In this document: positions 24,300-33,756 of the stretch, piece after piece | Numbering within the stretch: position 1 is the first letter of the stretch | Layout: each line of letters starts with the position of its first letter | Assembly (NCBI GenBank): GCA_004366385.1 | Contig: SIRU01000050.1 | Coordinates: 1-35,879 of the forward strand | DNA: 35,879 nt | Reading direction: 5' to 3' | Source: Actinomycetota bacterium | Lineage (GTDB): Bacteria; Actinomycetota; Thermoleophilia; Gaiellales; Gaiellaceae | The notes under the pieces: generated by a model | Told to the model about the DNA's origin: nothing | What the model saw: the letters and a program-made list of their open reading frames with translations, nothing else | The model's database searches: none | Position numbers and translations under genes: made by a program

Positions 24300-24305
24300 T
24301 ATCGT
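24300..24305 (+). promoter_or_regulatory. -10 box of the GroES-like gene
   Basis: TATCGT ends 6 nt before GTG 24312, with no Shine-Dalgarno sequence. Confidence 0.5.
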
Positions 24306-24311
24306 TCGAGC

Positions 24312-24608
24312 GTGATCGAGGAGTCGCGCAGCGTCGACGTCACGCTCGAGCCGCTCGACGAGCACGTCGTCGTCCAGCCGCTCTCGGACGAGACGGAGAC
24401 CCGGGCCGGGCTGATCCTCCCGGCCTCCGCCGCCGAGGCGGCGCCGTGCCGCAGCGGGATCGTCACCGCGGTCGGCCCCGACGTGACCGGCGTCGACGCC
24501 GGCGACAAGGTGCTCTACCCGCGCGACGTCGGCTACGACGTGCGCCTCGGCGGGATCGACGTGCGCGTGATCCACCGCGACGACCTGATCGCCCGCATCC
24601 ACGACTGA
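24312..24608 (+). CDS. GroES/Cpn10-like protein
   Basis: A 98-residue protein with the co-chaperonin fold: VTLEPLDEHVVVQPLSDETE, then the mobile-loop region TRAGLILPAS, GIVTAVGPDVTGVDAGDKVLY and the ending VIHRDDLIARIHD. The last segment replaces the usual E-x-D-ILA end of GroES. It stands alone without groEL. It might be the cell's co-chaperonin or a divergent paralogue; this cannot be decided here. GTG start, leaderless (TATCGT 6 nt before). Confidence 0.82.
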   Translation: MIEESRSVDVTLEPLDEHVVVQPLSDETETRAGLILPASAAEAAPCRSGIVTAVGPDVTGVDAGDKVLYPRDVGYDVRLGGIDVRVIHRDDLIARIHD

Positions 24609-24628
24609 CCCGGGAAGCGGCGGCGCGA

Positions 24629-24634
24629 TAGGCT
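24629..24634 (+). promoter_or_regulatory. -10 box of the PLDc_N-like gene
   Basis: TAGGCT ends 8 nt before GTG 24643. Confidence 0.45.
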
Positions 24635-24642
24635 GGCACGCC

Positions 24643-24864
24643 GTGGCACTCCTCGCCTACACGTTCGGGACCGGCCTGCTGATCGCCGCGATCGTCACCT
24701 GGGCCGTCGCCTGGCTCGTAGGCGCCGTCGCCGTCTTCCGGCGAGGCGACCTCGGGATCGGCGGCAAGGTGCTCTGGCTCGTCATCCTGCTCGTCCTGCC
24801 TATCGTCGGCCTATTCGTCTTCTACCTCTGGCAGGCCGCGAATCCCGACCGCAGCCGCGCGTAG
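24643..24864 (+). CDS. Small PLDc_N-like membrane protein
   Basis: A 73-residue protein with two membrane helices (LLIAAIVTWAVAWLVGAVAV and LWLVILLVLPIVGLFVFYLW). The second, with the polar gap before LWLVILLVLPIVG, resembles the phospholipase D-nuclease N-terminal domain (PLDc_N), which occurs alone in many actinobacterial proteins of unknown role. No catalytic HKD motif is present. GTG start. Confidence 0.75.
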   Translation: MALLAYTFGTGLLIAAIVTWAVAWLVGAVAVFRRGDLGIGGKVLWLVILLVLPIVGLFVFYLWQAANPDRSRA

Positions 24865-24968
24865 GCCGCCGGAGCGCCGCTCCAGCGCGAAGGTTGTCTG
24901 CCTTCAGACCGCGTGCTCTTCCAAGTAGTCAGCGACGGCTCTTCGGTCGCTGCGACCGCGGCCGCGCG

Positions 24969-24998
24969 TGGCTCCTGTGAGACCCCTCACAGGAGCCA
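24969..24998. terminator. Strong hairpin, probable bidirectional terminator
   Basis: TGGCTCCTGTGAG (24969-24981) and CTCACAGGAGCCA (24986-24998) form a perfect 13-bp stem with a 4-nt loop. It lies between the convergent PLDc_N gene and tRNA-Ser(GCT). No T tract follows, as is often so in high-GC genomes. Confidence 0.6.
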
Positions 24999-25039
24999 CC
25001 GGCCGCCTTCAGGTCCGTTGCCTCTCGCGCACAACGAGG

Positions 25040-25130
25040 CGGAGAAGGAGGGATTCGAACCCTCGAGGCAGGGATTACCCCACCTAACGCCTTAGCAGGG
25101 CGCCGCCTTCAGCCACTCGGCCACTTCTCC
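25040..25130 (-). tRNA. tRNA-Ser(GCT)
   Basis: On the minus strand the acceptor begins GGAGAAG and ends CTTCTCC. The anticodon stem GCGCC/GGCGT encloses loop CTGCTAA with anticodon GCT (plus 25094-25096). A long variable arm and T loop TTCGAAT are present, as in tRNA-Ser. CCA is not encoded. Confidence 0.95.
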
Positions 25131-25208
25131 GCGCGCCTCCGAGGATATCGGACGCCCCTGCTCGCCTCGCGAGCGTCGCCCCCGTGACCCGGCTACCCTT
25201 ACCCGCTC

Positions 25209-25295
25209 GGAGGGGTGCCGGAGCGGTCGAACGGGGCGGTCTCGAAAACCGTTAGACGTGCAAGCGTCTCGAGGGTTCAAATCCCTCCCCCTCCG
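25209..25295 (+). tRNA. tRNA-Ser(CGA)
   Basis: Acceptor arms GGAGGGG and CCCCTCC pair, with discriminator G. Anticodon stem GCGGT/ACCGT, loop CTCGAAA, anticodon CGA at 25243-25245. The long variable arm TTAGACGTGCAAGCGTCTC and the T arm GAGGG/CCCTC with TTCAAAT fit tRNA-Ser. No CCA in the DNA. Confidence 0.95.
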
Positions 25296-25449
25296 CTCGA
25301 ACGTGGCACTCGATTGCTCCGCTGGGCACGGGCGGCTCGCGAGTGTGGAGCGACGGCGCACCCGCAGGAACGCGCGAACACTCGGTCGGCGGCACGCGCC
25401 GGCCGCGGCAGCGCTCGGGACGAGCGGTGCCGCGGCCAGAGCACTCGTG

Positions 25450-25841
25450 CTACCTGACCTTGACGTTGACCGCTCGCTTGGCGGCGAGCGAGCCGCCGCA
25501 GGTGAGCGTGAAGGTGAACTTCGAGCCCCGGTCGAGGACAGCGGTCGAGACCTGTCCACCGACGGGCGTGCCGGGCTCGATGAGACCGCTGAAGAGCGTC
25601 ACGTCCAACTCCCGGATCGAGACGTCGCAGGACGCCGCCGTCTCCGCATTCGTCCACGCGAGCCAGTTGAAGGTCGCGCTCCCACCGGGCGCGACGACCT
25701 GGCTCTGCGGTGACGCGGCGAGAGCGTAGTCATCGCCGCCCGCGAGGCCGAGCCTCCGCCGACGAGCAGGGCGACCACCGTGAGCGCGGTCGCCGCGAGG
25801 CGTCGCGGCTTCCGTGCGGGCATGAGCACCAGCGCCTTCAT
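25450..25841 (-). pseudogene. Secreted Ig-like protein gene, frameshifted
   Basis: The reading frame is split. ATG 25841, preceded by GAGAGGAG, starts a signal peptide (MKALVLMPARKPRRLAATAL followed by TVVALLVGGGSAS). The mature protein continues in another frame as GGDDYALAASPQSQVVAPGG, with SATFNWLAWTNAETAASCDV and the end FTLTCGGSLAAKRAVNVKVR, a small beta-sandwich-like domain with one Cys pair. The join falls near 25740-25770, just at the expected cleavage site. Either a one-base error, a mutation or a true frameshift. No function is known. The start is divergent from flavin reductase 2. Confidence 0.65.
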
Positions 25842-26039
25842 GTCCGTTCTCCTCTCGTGTGTATGGCGAGCGTGGAGAGCGTCCCGGATCGCGCTTGCGA
25901 TCCACTTATTCCCTGAGACAGCCGGTGCGCGGGCACGAACACGCCGCTGGAGCTTCACGTTCTTCTGGACGCGCACGCGTGTCGAGGCGGCCCGCCCCAG
26001 GTGTGCCGTCTCGGGCCGCCGTTACCATCGCCGGGCGCG

Positions 26040-26828
26040 ATGAGGACGGAGGGGACCCGAGAACATCTCGTCTTCGTCTGGGCGCCTGCCGGGTACTCGC
26101 TCGAGGCGCGCCCGGGCGAGCCTCCTCCGCTCGGCGCCGCCGTGGACGAGGGCAACCGCTCGCACCGTGTCACGAAGGTCGCGCCCTCCCCGCTCCCGGG
26201 CGACGCGCGAGCGTGCGTCTATCTCCTCCCCCTCGACGGGAACGGCGAGCCGCACGCGAACGGCGCGGGCGAGGGGACCGCCGAGGCGGCGGCGCTCCGA
26301 CGTCCGGTCGCGCTCGCAGCTCCGCCCGAACCTGAGCCGACGACTGTGGCCTCTGGGGGTGTCGCCGACGACCTGCTCACGCTCCTCGGCGTGCTTCCCG
26401 AGGGGACGAGCGTCGTGACCGTGGAGGCGAGCGGGCGCCGCCTCGGGCTCACGATCGGCTCGCTCGTCGCGCTCGCTCCCGACCCGCCGCTCGTCGGATT
26501 CACGGTCCCGAACGAGGAGGCCGTGGCCGGCCTGATCCCCGCCGCGGGGGGCTGCGCCATCTCCATCCTCGCGGGCGGCCAGGAGTGGCTGGCCGAGCAC
26601 TTCGAGACGAGCGAGCGGCCGATCGCGATGTGGCACGGGCTCGCCGCGGAGCCGGGGGCGGCCGGGGCGCCGCTCTTCGTCGGCGCGCTCGGGTGGCTCG
26701 AGTGCGTGCTCGTCGACGCGGTCGACTTGGGTGCCCGCACGTTCTTCGTGTGCGAGGTGCGCGACGCCGAGGCGAGCACCGAGGCGCCCGCGCTCGCGCG
26801 CGTCCACGGCCGCTACCGGGTGGCCTGA
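26040..26828 (+). CDS. Flavin reductase-like protein with extra N-terminal domain
   Basis: A 262-residue paralogue of the protein at 15452-15937. Residues from about 105 match it closely: EGTSVVTVEASGRRLGLTIG, then SLVALAPDPPLVGFTV, GGCAISILAGGQEWLAEHFE, PIAMWHGL and RTFFVCEVRD. Residues 1-100 form a separate part not seen in the paralogue (HLVFVWAPAGYSLEARPGE, then RACVYLLPLDG and an Ala/Pro linker), of unknown role. ATG 26040 is chosen because TACCAT lies 11 nt upstream; an ATG at 26001 is in frame but precedes that box. Its 3' end meets the convergent regulator gene 7 bp away. Confidence 0.83.
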   Translation: MRTEGTREHLVFVWAPAGYSLEARPGEPPPLGAAVDEGNRSHRVTKVAPSPLPGDARACVYLLPLDGNGEPHANGAGEGTAEAAALRRPVALAAPPEPEPTTVASGGVADDLLTLLGVLPEGTSVVTVEASGRRLGLTIGSLVALAPDPPLVGFTVPNEEAVAGLIPAAGGCAISILAGGQEWLAEHFETSERPIAMWHGLAAEPGAAGAPLFVGALGWLECVLVDAVDLGARTFFVCEVRDAEASTEAPALARVHGRYRVA

Positions 26829-26835
26829 CCGGCCT

Positions 26836-27524
26836 CTACGCGTCGTTCGCGGCCGCGCTCGGCTGGCCGCCCTCGAGGCGGTAGCCCATGCCGCGAACGC
26901 TCGTGATCCGGTGCTTCCCGAGCTTGCGGCGGAGGTAGCCCACATAGACGTCGACGATGTTGGAGCCGGGGTCGAAGTCGTAGCCCCAGACGTGGCTCAG
27001 GAGCTGCTCGCGCGAGAGCACCTGGCCAGGATGGCGGAAGAAGGCGTCGGCCAGGGCGAACTCCCGCGCTGAGAGGTTCACGATCTCCTCCCCGACGACC
27101 GCCTGTCGCGTCCGGAGGTCGAGCGCGGCGTCGCCCACCGTCAGCACCGTGGGCTCGGGCACCCGGTCGCCGCGGAGCCGGACGCGTACGCGCGCGAGGA
27201 GCTCCTCGAAGCTGAACGGCTTCGTGATGTAGTCGTCGGCGCCGCCCTCGAGCCCCTTCACGGTGTCGTTGATACTGGTTCTCGCGGTCAGGATCACCAC
27301 CGGCAGCGCCCGGCCCTCGTCCCGGAGCTCCCGGAGCACGGCGATGCCGTCCTTGCCCGGAAGGCCGAGGTCGAGGATGAGGAGGTCGAACCTGCCCGAA
27401 CGGCCGAGACGCAAGGTCTCGTCGCCGTCGGCGGCGATCTCGGTCGAGAACCCGTTCGCGCGAAGGCCCTTCTCGAGGAAGGACGCGATCCGCGCCTCGT
27501 CCTCTGCGATGAGGATGCGGCTGC

Positions 27525-27528
<4 letters not shown>
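26836..27528 (-). CDS. OmpR-family response regulator 1
   Basis: A 230-residue two-component regulator. The receiver domain (1-120) has the acidic pocket EDE (9-11), phosphorylation site Asp53 in LLILDLGLPG, Thr in VVILTAR and Lys in YITKPFS. The winged-helix DNA-binding domain follows, with VNLSAREFALADAFFRHPGQ, LSREQLLSHVWGYDFDPGSN, VDVYVGYLRRKLG and ITSVRGMGYRLE. OmpR-type dimers bind direct repeats about 11 bp apart, as found at 29626-29654. GTG 27528 overlaps the stop of kinase 1 (GTGA), so it forms one operon with it. Confidence 0.95.
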
Positions 27529-29532
<2,004 letters not shown>

Positions 29533-29580
29533 CGCGTTCGTATCATGCCCGCAACGGGAGCAGAACCCGGTGAAAGCAAG

Positions 29581-29596
29581 ATGAGAAAACTCTCAT
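29581..29596. promoter_or_regulatory. Extra RTGAGA palindrome in the divergent region
   Basis: ATGAGA-AAAC-TCTCAT, the same 6-4-6 form as operator A. Read on the minus strand, TTCTCAT (29587-29581) is followed 11 bp on by CTTTCAC (29576-29570), so it may serve the exoprotein A-kinase 1-regulator 1 operon that starts at 29532. No matching -10 box at 10 nt was found on that side. Confidence 0.5.
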
Positions 29597-29616
29597 CCTC
29601 GCGTCACGTGAGAAGC

Positions 29617-29670
29617 GTGAGAGCCTTCTCATGGCGCTCTCACCGTCGCCTCATCGTCCCTCCGTAGCGT
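29617..29670 (+). promoter_or_regulatory. TCTCAY operator-promoter B (Ser/Thr kinase)
   Basis: GTGAGA-GCCT-TCTCAT (29617-29632). The 7-mers TTCTCAT (29626), CTCTCAC (29637) and GCCTCAT (29648) lie at exact 11-bp steps. After 10 nt comes TAGCGT (29665-29670), 16 nt before the kinase start. Another GTGAGA half-site stands at 29608-29613. The repeats take the place of a -35 box, as at PhoB-activated promoters. Confidence 0.72.
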
Positions 29671-29686
29671 AGGTCGTGCGGGATCG

Positions 29687-30727
29687 GTGTCCATGCGCGA
29701 GCACGGAGGAGGGCGGGTGCAGGAGAAGTCGACGTGGAAGTTTCGCGAGGGTGACGAGATCGTCCCCGGGCGGCACGCCACGCGCCTCCTGGGCGGTGGC
29801 CGCCGCTACGAGGCGTACCTCGCGTGGGACGACGAGCTGCACACGCTCGTCGTCGTGAAGATCGTCCGCCCCGCCTTGGTCGAGTCCGAGGGGGCACGGC
29901 GCGGGATCGAGGGCGAGGCGCGCGCGCTCGAGGCGCTCAGCCACCCGACGATCGTCCGCATGTTCGACGCCGTTCTCGACGGCAACCGCCCGCACGTGCT
30001 CCTCGAGCACCTCGAGGGGCCGCGCCTGTCGACGCTCCTCCGCCGCTACCGCGTGATCCTCGAGCAGCTCCTCCCGCTCGGGATCGAGCTCTGCTCGGCC
30101 CTCCACTACATGCACGGGCGCGGCTACCTCCACCTGGACGTCAAGCCGCGCAACGTCGTGATGTCCGCTCGCCCCCGTCTCATCGACCTCAGCGTCGCGA
30201 TGCCGCTCGAGGACGTACGCGGGATCACGCGACCCATCGGGACCGACGCCTACATGGCGCCGGAGCAGTGTGACCCCGAGCGGTTCTCGGAGATCGGGCC
30301 GCCGAGCGACGTCTGGGGCCTCGGGGTCACGCTCTACGAGGCGCTGACGCGCGTCCGCCCCTTCCCCGCCGCTGACGCCTCTACGGGATCGAGCGGCGCG
30401 GCGCGCTACCCGCAGCTCGACGCCGACCCCTTCCCGCTGCCGAGCGACTTCCCCCGTCCTCTCACCGAGGCGATCTTCTCATGCCTCGAGCGCCGGCCGG
30501 CCGACCGGCCGACCGCGGTCGAGCTCGCGAACGCTTTCGAGCCCTGGGTCGCGTCGCTCCCCGGGCCGCGGCTCGGTCTCTTCCGGCCGGGCGGTAAGGC
30601 CCAGCGAAGCGACTTCGCCTCGCGCGATGAGAGCATTCTCAGTCCGGCCTCACACCGCTCTCATCGCCGCCGATTACTTCTGTCGGGCATGAGGGACAGT
30701 CGTACTCAACAAGGAGGAAAGCGATGA
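29687..30727 (+). CDS. Serine/threonine protein kinase, soluble
   Basis: A 346-residue Hanks-type kinase. The Gly-rich loop is LLGGGRRYEAYLAWD, the ATP Lys is Lys58 (VVVKIV), the catalytic loop LHLDVKPRNVVM contains Asp151, and APE is MAPEQ. The metal-binding DFG is changed to DLS (Asp167 kept). SDVWGLGVTLYEALT is the F helix. There is no membrane helix or PASTA domain. The tail after about residue 305 is Arg/Ser-rich and coincides with operator C, so it may be shaped by that site. Start is GTG 29687 or ATG 29693. Its TGA overlaps the ATG of exoprotein B. Kinase 1, regulator 1 and this kinase share a divergent control region. Confidence 0.9.
   Translation: MSMREHGGGRVQEKSTWKFREGDEIVPGRHATRLLGGGRRYEAYLAWDDELHTLVVVKIVRPALVESEGARRGIEGEARALEALSHPTIVRMFDAVLDGNRPHVLLEHLEGPRLSTLLRRYRVILEQLLPLGIELCSALHYMHGRGYLHLDVKPRNVVMSARPRLIDLSVAMPLEDVRGITRPIGTDAYMAPEQCDPERFSEIGPPSDVWGLGVTLYEALTRVRPFPAADASTGSSGAARYPQLDADPFPLPSDFPRPLTEAIFSCLERRPADRPTAVELANAFEPWVASLPGPRLGLFRPGGKAQRSDFASRDESILSPASHRSHRRRLLLSGMRDSRTQQGGKR
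30627..30680 (+). promoter_or_regulatory. TCTCAY operator-promoter C (exoprotein B)
   Basis: ATGAGA-GCAT-TCTCAG (30627-30642). The 7-mers TTCTCAG (30636), GCCTCAC (30647) and CTCTCAT (30658) lie at exact 11-bp steps. After 10 nt comes TACTTC (30675-30680), about 44 nt before the ATG of exoprotein B. The whole unit lies in the coding sequence for the tail of the Ser/Thr kinase. Confidence 0.7.
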
Positions 30728-31173
30728 GCATCGGCAAGATCGCGGTGCTCGCAGTCGCACTCGTTCTCGTGTCCGGCGGGATCGGCGCCGCACTGGCCGA
30801 TTGGAACAACCCGGAGCCCGGGCCCGCCATCGATCTCGTCGACGTCGACGCCCGCAAGGACGACGCCGCCGACGTGACGCTCGCGAGCGAGGAGGAGGGC
30901 GACGGCGACGACACCGGAGACGGAGACAGCGCCCCGAAGAAGCAGCAGCAGCCCGCGCAGCAGCAGGCCGCCGGCGACGGAGACGACACCGCCGGCGACG
31001 ACGGGACGAGCGGAGGCGACAACACGCACGCCGCCCCCGCCCCGGCCCAGCCCGCCCGCGCAGGCGCTTCCGACACCACGGACGGTGCCGCCCCGGCTGC
31101 GCCCGCTCCCGCCCCGGCCCAGCCCGGCGCCGGCGGAGGCGACGACAGCAACACCGGAGGCGACGACACGTAG
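30724..31173 (+). CDS. Secreted acidic low-complexity protein (exoprotein B)
   Basis: A 149-residue protein with an amino-terminal signal or anchor (MSIGKIAVLAVALVLVSGGI, then GAALADW). The rest is disordered, rich in Asp, Gly, Gln, Ala and Pro, with GDGDDTGDGDS, PKKQQQPAQQQ and ending GGDDSNTGGDDT. No family recognised. Like exoprotein A it is exported, low-complexity and Asp-rich, and it is controlled by the same operator type. A strong Shine-Dalgarno AAGGAGG stands 6 nt before the ATG. A good terminator follows at 31237. Confidence 0.75.
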   Translation: MSIGKIAVLAVALVLVSGGIGAALADWNNPEPGPAIDLVDVDARKDDAADVTLASEEEGDGDDTGDGDSAPKKQQQPAQQQAAGDGDDTAGDDGTSGGDNTHAAPAPAQPARAGASDTTDGAAPAAPAPAPAQPGAGGGDDSNTGGDDT

Positions 31174-31236
31174 CAGAGGTTCCACAGAGCCGGCCCCGCG
31201 GCTGCCCGATCCCCGCCCCCAGCCCGGGGCTTGCAC

Positions 31237-31276
31237 GGCCCCCGTCGAGCTTGCTCGACGGGGGCCGGTCCTTTTC
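31237..31276 (+). terminator. Rho-independent terminator after exoprotein B
   Basis: GGCCCCCGTCGAGC (31237-31250) and GCTCGACGGGGGCC (31253-31266) form a perfect 14-bp stem, followed by GGTCCTTTTC. It is the only classic intrinsic terminator I see in the window. Confidence 0.88.
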
Positions 31277-31398
31277 ATGAGAGAGACGCCGCCGGCCTTT
31301 ACGAGAGGCGAGGCGGCGTTTATCGAGGCGGCTGCGCTTCTTTATCGCGGTCCTTACGAACCAGACCCGAGACGCACCGTTCCCCCCGGTTCGGCCAG

Positions 31399-31427
31399 TT
31401 GCACTTTTCGCCGGAACCTTCCAGACT
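31399..31427 (+). promoter_or_regulatory. Likely promoter of kinase 2/regulator 2
   Basis: TTGCAC and CAGACT are separated by 17 nt, close to the housekeeping -35/-10 pattern. The TTTATCG-like motifs lie just upstream. Confidence 0.45.
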
Positions 31428-31537
31428 GAGCCGGAGTCAGGGGAAGGGGAGATGGTTGCCAGGCACGCTGCGGTAGCACGGTTCGTCGTCGCCGACACGG
31501 CCCTCCCGTCGAGCGAGACGGAGAGTGCCTGCCGGAC

Positions 31538-33112
31538 ATGACGTCGTACACCGACACGCCGCACGTCGAGGGAGACGCGGCTGCTGCCGCGCCGCCGCCT
31601 GGTCCCGCAGCCGCGCCGCCGGGCGGCGGCCCCGAGCGCCCGCCCGAGCAGCGCGAGGAGCGGCAGGACTGGTACCGCGCGATCCGCAGCGTGCGCACGC
31701 GGATCCTCGCGTCGTACGTCGTGCTGCTCGCAGTCTCCGCGGTGGTCGCCATGTTCGGCATCCGCCAACTCCTCTTCAGCCAGCTCGAGGACCGCGTGCA
31801 GGAGTCGCTCGAGCAGGAGGTGCGGGAGTTCGACCAGCTCGCCGCGGTCGGCAACAACCCGGAGACGGGACAGCCGTTCACCTCGGTGCGCGAGCTGCTC
31901 GACCTGTACCTCGCGCGCAACGTGCCGAGCCAAGAGGAGGCGCTCATCGGCTTCGTCGACGGCCAGTTCCACCGCTCCGCCCTCTCGCAGTTCCCCTTCG
32001 ACCGGCTGCCGCTCGAGGAGCTCTCGGACTGGGAGGCGCGCTCGAGCCGCGAGCCGGGCGATCCGCAGAGCGCCGTCGGGCACTTCGACACGTCGCTCGG
32101 GAAGGCGTACTTCCGCGCACGGCGCATCCGGATCGGCGAGAGCGCCGGCGTGCTCGTCGTCACCATCCTCCCGGCCGCCGAGATCGAGGACATCAACGAC
32201 CTCCAGACCTACGGCGCCGCCGCGACCCTCGGCATCCTGATCCTCGCCTCCGTGCTCGCGTGGCTCATCGCCGGTCGCGTCCTCGCTCCGGTCCGCCTCC
32301 TCACCGAGACCGCGCACTCGATCTCGGAGTCGGACCTCACGCAGCGGATCGAGGTCCGCGGCGCCGGCGAGGCGGCGGACATGGCCAAGAGCTTCAACGC
32401 CATGCTCGACCGGCTCGAGTCGGTCTTCCAGAGCCAGCGCGAGTTCGTCCAGGACGCGAGCCACGAGCTGCGCGACCCGCTCACGATCTGCCGCGGGCAT
32501 CTCGAGTTGCTCGGCGACGACCCGGAGGAGCGACGCGCGACGACCGCGCTCGTCCTCGACGAGCTCGACCGGATCGGCCGGATCGTCGACGACCTCCAGC
32601 TCCTGGCCGAGGCCGAGCACCCGGACTTCCTCCGCCGCGAGTGGATCGACCTCGAGCTCCTGACCCACGAGCTGCTCGCGAAGGCGACGGCAATGGCCGC
32701 GCGCCGCTGGGGCCTGGACGGCATCGGGAGCCGGATGATCCTCGCCGACCGGCAGCGGCTCACCGAGGCCGTGATGAACCTCGCGCACAACGCCGTGCAG
32801 CACACCGTCTCGCACGACTCGATCGCGATCGGGTCGTCGGCGAACGGCGGCGCGGTCCGCATCTGGGTCCGCGACACCGGCTCGGGCATCTCGGCCGAGG
32901 ACCAGGAGGTCATCTTCGAGCGCTTCAAGCGCGGGTCGGACGCGCACCGCCGGTACCGCGGCGGCGGCCTCGGCCTCGCCATCGTGAAGACCGTCGCCGA
33001 GGCGCACGGCGGGCACGTCGAGCTCGACAGCCGCCTGGGCGAGGGCTCGACGTTCACGATGGTGATCCCGGTGGCAACGGAGCGAAGGAGCTCGTGGTGG
33101 CCCGGATCCTGA
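31538..33112 (+). CDS. Sensor histidine kinase 2
   Basis: A 524-residue kinase paralogous to kinase 1. Helices near 57-77 (ILASYVVLLAVSAVVAMFGI) and 227-246 (TLGILILASVLAWLIAG) enclose the sensor region, with FTSVRELLDLYLARNVPSQE matching FTNVKRIFDVFLARNVASKN of kinase 1. HAMP is RLLTETAHSISESDLTQRI, the His box DASHELRDPLT has His309, and ATP-binding motifs are NLAHNAVQH, DTGSGIS and GGGLGLAIVKTVAEAH. It differs from kinase 1 by Asp instead of Thr after the His-box Arg (LRDPLT). It overlaps regulator 2 by 16 nt, so the two are co-translated. Confidence 0.93.
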   Translation: MTSYTDTPHVEGDAAAAAPPPGPAAAPPGGGPERPPEQREERQDWYRAIRSVRTRILASYVVLLAVSAVVAMFGIRQLLFSQLEDRVQESLEQEVREFDQLAAVGNNPETGQPFTSVRELLDLYLARNVPSQEEALIGFVDGQFHRSALSQFPFDRLPLEELSDWEARSSREPGDPQSAVGHFDTSLGKAYFRARRIRIGESAGVLVVTILPAAEIEDINDLQTYGAAATLGILILASVLAWLIAGRVLAPVRLLTETAHSISESDLTQRIEVRGAGEAADMAKSFNAMLDRLESVFQSQREFVQDASHELRDPLTICRGHLELLGDDPEERRATTALVLDELDRIGRIVDDLQLLAEAEHPDFLRREWIDLELLTHELLAKATAMAARRWGLDGIGSRMILADRQRLTEAVMNLAHNAVQHTVSHDSIAIGSSANGGAVRIWVRDTGSGISAEDQEVIFERFKRGSDAHRRYRGGGLGLAIVKTVAEAHGGHVELDSRLGEGSTFTMVIPVATERRSSWWPGS

Positions 33113-33756
33113 TCGCCGAGGACGACCCCCTGATCGGCTCCTTCCTCGAGAAGGGGCTCCGGGCGAGCGGCTTCTCGACCTTCCTCACCGACGACGGCGA
33201 GCAGGCGCAGCGGCTCGGGCTGACCGAGGAGTTCGACCTGATCATCCTCGACATGGGCCTCCCCAAGCTCGAGGGCTTCCACGTCCTCCAGGAGCTCCGC
33301 TCGCGCGGGAACATGATCCCAGTGCTCGTCCTCACGGGCCGGCGCGACCGCGACGTCGTGATGCTCCTCGAGAGCGGCGCCGACGACTACATGCCGAAGC
33401 CGTTCCGGTTCGACGAGCTCCTCGCCCGCGTGCGGACCCGACTCCGGACCGCGGGCACGGAGCAGCCGAACGTCCTCACCGTCGGCGACCTCGAGCTCGA
33501 CCTGCGCGCCCGCCGGGCGACCATCGGAGAGAGCACCGTCGACCTCACCGCGCGCGAGTTCTCGCTTCTGGAAACGCTCATGCGCCACCCCGGGCAGGTG
33601 CTCACCCGCGAGCAGCTCCTCTCGCACGTGTGGGGGTACTTCTTCGACCCGCAGACGAACCTCGTGAACGTGTACGTCGGCGCGCTCCGGAAGAAGCTCG
33701 GCGACGACGTGATCGAGACCGTCCGCGGCGCCGGCTACCGCCTCCGCGCGCAGTAG
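33097..33756 (+). CDS. OmpR-family response regulator 2
   Basis: A 219-residue regulator, paralogue of regulator 1 (both have ILIAEDE/D and SFLEKGLRA.GFST). Receiver: EDD (8-10), Asp52 in LIILDMGLPK, Thr in VLVLTGRRD, Lys in YMPKPFR. DNA-binding winged helix: VDLTAREFSLLETLMRHPGQ, LTREQLLSHVWGYFFDPQTN and VRGAGYRLRAQ. Start GTG 33097 has GAAGGAG 6 nt upstream; GTG 33094 is one codon earlier. The gene overlaps kinase 2. The recognition helices of regulators 1 and 2 are alike, so the two could share or compete for sites. Confidence 0.95.
   Translation: MARILIAEDDPLIGSFLEKGLRASGFSTFLTDDGEQAQRLGLTEEFDLIILDMGLPKLEGFHVLQELRSRGNMIPVLVLTGRRDRDVVMLLESGADDYMPKPFRFDELLARVRTRLRTAGTEQPNVLTVGDLELDLRARRATIGESTVDLTAREFSLLETLMRHPGQVLTREQLLSHVWGYFFDPQTNLVNVYVGALRKKLGDDVIETVRGAGYRLRAQ

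Larger units (their letters stand above)
31174..31537. other. Gene-free stretch before kinase 2: terminator, TTTATCG motifs, promoter
   Basis: No credible coding region. It holds the terminator at 31237-31276. After that come TTTACGA (31298), TTTATCG (31319), TTTATCG (31341, 22 bp later) and CTTACGA (31353). A good sigma70-type promoter follows: TTGCAC (31399-31404), 17 nt, CAGACT (31422-31427). That leaves about 100 nt of leader to kinase 2. Confidence 0.55.

Noticed and set aside
31231-31476. Small ORF after the terminator
   Set aside because: Covers the terminator stem and promoter, and has no ribosome site or protein-like composition.
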